From Gemmatimonadales bacterium (lineage in GTDB: Bacteria > Gemmatimonadota > Gemmatimonadetes > Gemmatimonadales > GWC2-71-9), in the NCBI GenBank assembly GCA_013813145.1, contig JACCSE010000388.1, positions 1-6,262 of the forward strand: a stretch of 6,262 nucleotides of DNA. Reading direction: 5' to 3'. A model generated the notes under the pieces. That model was not told where the DNA came from. It saw nothing but the letters and a program-made list of their open reading frames with translations, and did not search any database. Numbering within the stretch: the stretch's first letter is position 1; each line of letters starts with the position of its first letter. This document shows positions 5,429 through 6,262 of the stretch, in pieces. A program made the position numbers and the translations under genes.

Positions 5429-5525
5429 CCACAGAGGCACAGAGGGCACGGAGAAAGGAACTTTGTGGGTGTGCTGTTCACCCCTCAGTTGCTGTTCTCT
5501 GCGCCCTCTGTGTCCTCTGTGCCTC
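5429..5525. repeat. Long imperfect inverted repeat of CACAGAGG-type units
   Basis: The left arm (5431-5455, ACAGAGG-CACAGAGGG-CACGGAGAA) is nearly complementary to the right arm (5495-5520): 23 of 26 positions match with one gap, around a 39-base loop. Each arm is itself made of three 8-9-base near-copies, purine-rich on the left and pyrimidine-rich on the right. It lies between two convergent genes, so it could work as a two-way transcription terminator, and it also looks like a small non-autonomous repeat element. I recall very similar CACAGAGGCACAGAG sequences in intergenic DNA of many environmental bacteria; that is memory, not a search. No target-site duplication could be recognised with certainty. 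Confidence 0.75.
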
Positions 5526-5564
5526 AGCAGTTCCCCCCGCCGAAGCCTGAATCACGTACGATAC

Positions 5565-6262
5565 TCAGCCCGGAATCTTGAGCGCCACTCCCGCCCGCAG
5601 CATCTGCCGGGACGACATCCCGTTCGCTTCCCGGAGCGCGTCGATCGAGACCCCGTAGCGCTTGGCCAGGCTGGTGAGCGTCTCGCCCCGGCGCACGACG
5701 TGGGTGCGTGGGCTGACCTTGGAGTCGCGCGAGGACTTGGTTGCGCTTCGTCCCGGAGGAGCCACGCGGAGGCGCTGCCCCGCGCGGATGTGGCCGTCGG
5801 CGCCGAGAGAGTTCCAGCGGCGGAGATCGCGCTGGGTGCGGCCGTATTCGTCGGCGATGCCGGAGAGAGTCTCGCCCCGGCGCACCCGGTGGTAGCCGGA
5901 GGTGCTGGTTCCCGCCGGCGCCGTCGGCGCCGCCATCCGGCGCGCGACCGAGGTGGAGATCCCGCCGCCGGTGGGCACGATGAGGAGCTGCCCCACCCGA
6001 AGTCGCCTCGCCTTGACCTTCGGGTTGGCCTCCGCCAGGAGCGAGCTGCTCACCCGGTAGCGGCGCGCGATCCCGCCCATCGTCTCCCCCCCGGCGACGA
6101 CGTGCTCGACGAAGGTCACCCGGCGCTCCGCCGGCAGCTCCTCGTACCCGGTGACGGTTGCCGGGCCCCGCCCCGATGGCACCCGCACCACCGACGCGAC
6201 GCCGGGCGGAGTGGCCAGCCGGAGATACTGCGGGTTGAGCTCCCGGATCGCCGCGACGGTGG
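5565..6262 (-). CDS. MltD-like lytic transglycosylase, C-terminal part with three LysM domains (5' partial)
   Basis: The frame is open from the right edge of the window to the TGA at 5567-5565, giving 231 residues without a natural start; the GTG at 6191 is internal. The first visible residues, IRELNPQYLRLATPPG followed by VVRVPSGRG, are the linker that in MltD-type membrane-bound lytic murein transglycosylases follows the catalytic SLT domain, so that domain should lie beyond the window. Three LysM peptidoglycan-binding domains follow at about 53-96 (HVVAGGETMGGIARRYRV), 123-167 (HRVRRGETLSGIADEYG) and 187-230 (HVVRRGETLTSLAKRYGV), joined by Ser/Thr/Pro/Ala-rich linkers. The protein would be exported and bind N-acetylglucosamine-containing glycan strands. 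The protein ends right after LysM 3 (LKIPG). A LysM-only or LysM-peptidase protein is the less likely alternative. Confidence 0.85.
   Translation of the reverse strand, partial: TVAAIRELNPQYLRLATPPGVASVVRVPSGRGPATVTGYEELPAERRVTFVEHVVAGGETMGGIARRYRVSSSLLAEANPKVKARRLRVGQLLIVPTGGGISTSVARRMAAPTAPAGTSTSGYHRVRRGETLSGIADEYGRTQRDLRRWNSLGADGHIRAGQRLRVAPPGRSATKSSRDSKVSPRTHVVRRGETLTSLAKRYGVSIDALREANGMSSRQMLRAGVALKIPG

Overview
The window is GC-rich bacterial chromosomal DNA of ordinary housekeeping and accessory-metabolism character. Short intergenic gaps, GTG and TTG starts inside gene groups, and strong G/C third-position bias fit a high-GC soil or sediment bacterium. The gene set and its arrangement remind me of Gemmatimonadota or a neighbouring phylum, but that placement is an impression and cannot be proven from the sequence alone. 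I see no phage, transposase, CRISPR or defence gene.

Left part (1-2159, + strand): the 3' end of an unrecognised gene with a proline/arginine-rich tail, a 71-residue hypothetical protein, then a 474-residue ETHE1-like metallo-beta-lactamase (persulfide dioxygenase type) fused to two rhodanese domains, only the second of which has the catalytic cysteine. One base after it, a 71-residue coiled-coil protein starts at a TTG set by a very good Shine-Dalgarno. The fusion protein points to sulfane-sulfur or hydrogen sulfide detoxification.

Middle (2172-3125, - strand): a stand-alone receiver-domain response regulator, and upstream of it a tRNA-Asn(GTT) gene with a recognisable sigma70-type promoter. 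A 14-base perfect palindrome lies between them. The roughly 300-base gap 2823-3125 holds the tRNA promoter and the divergent control region of the next operon.

Right part (3126-5391, + strand): a tight three-gene operon of DNA polymerase III delta-prime subunit (holB), cyclic pyranopterin monophosphate synthase (moaC, overlapping by 4 bases) and a small membrane-anchored SLT-type lytic transglycosylase. It converges on the C-terminal part of an MltD-like protein with three LysM domains (- strand, running off the right edge). The convergent gap contains a long imperfect inverted repeat built of purine-rich CACAGAGG-like units, the most unusual non-coding structure here.

Two first-in-operon genes (518 and 3126) lack a Shine-Dalgarno and instead have TATCTT or TACCTT 6-7 bases before ATG, suggesting leaderless transcripts, whereas the internal genes have clear GGAGG-type sites. 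No wholly new system is evident; the findings are modest observations.
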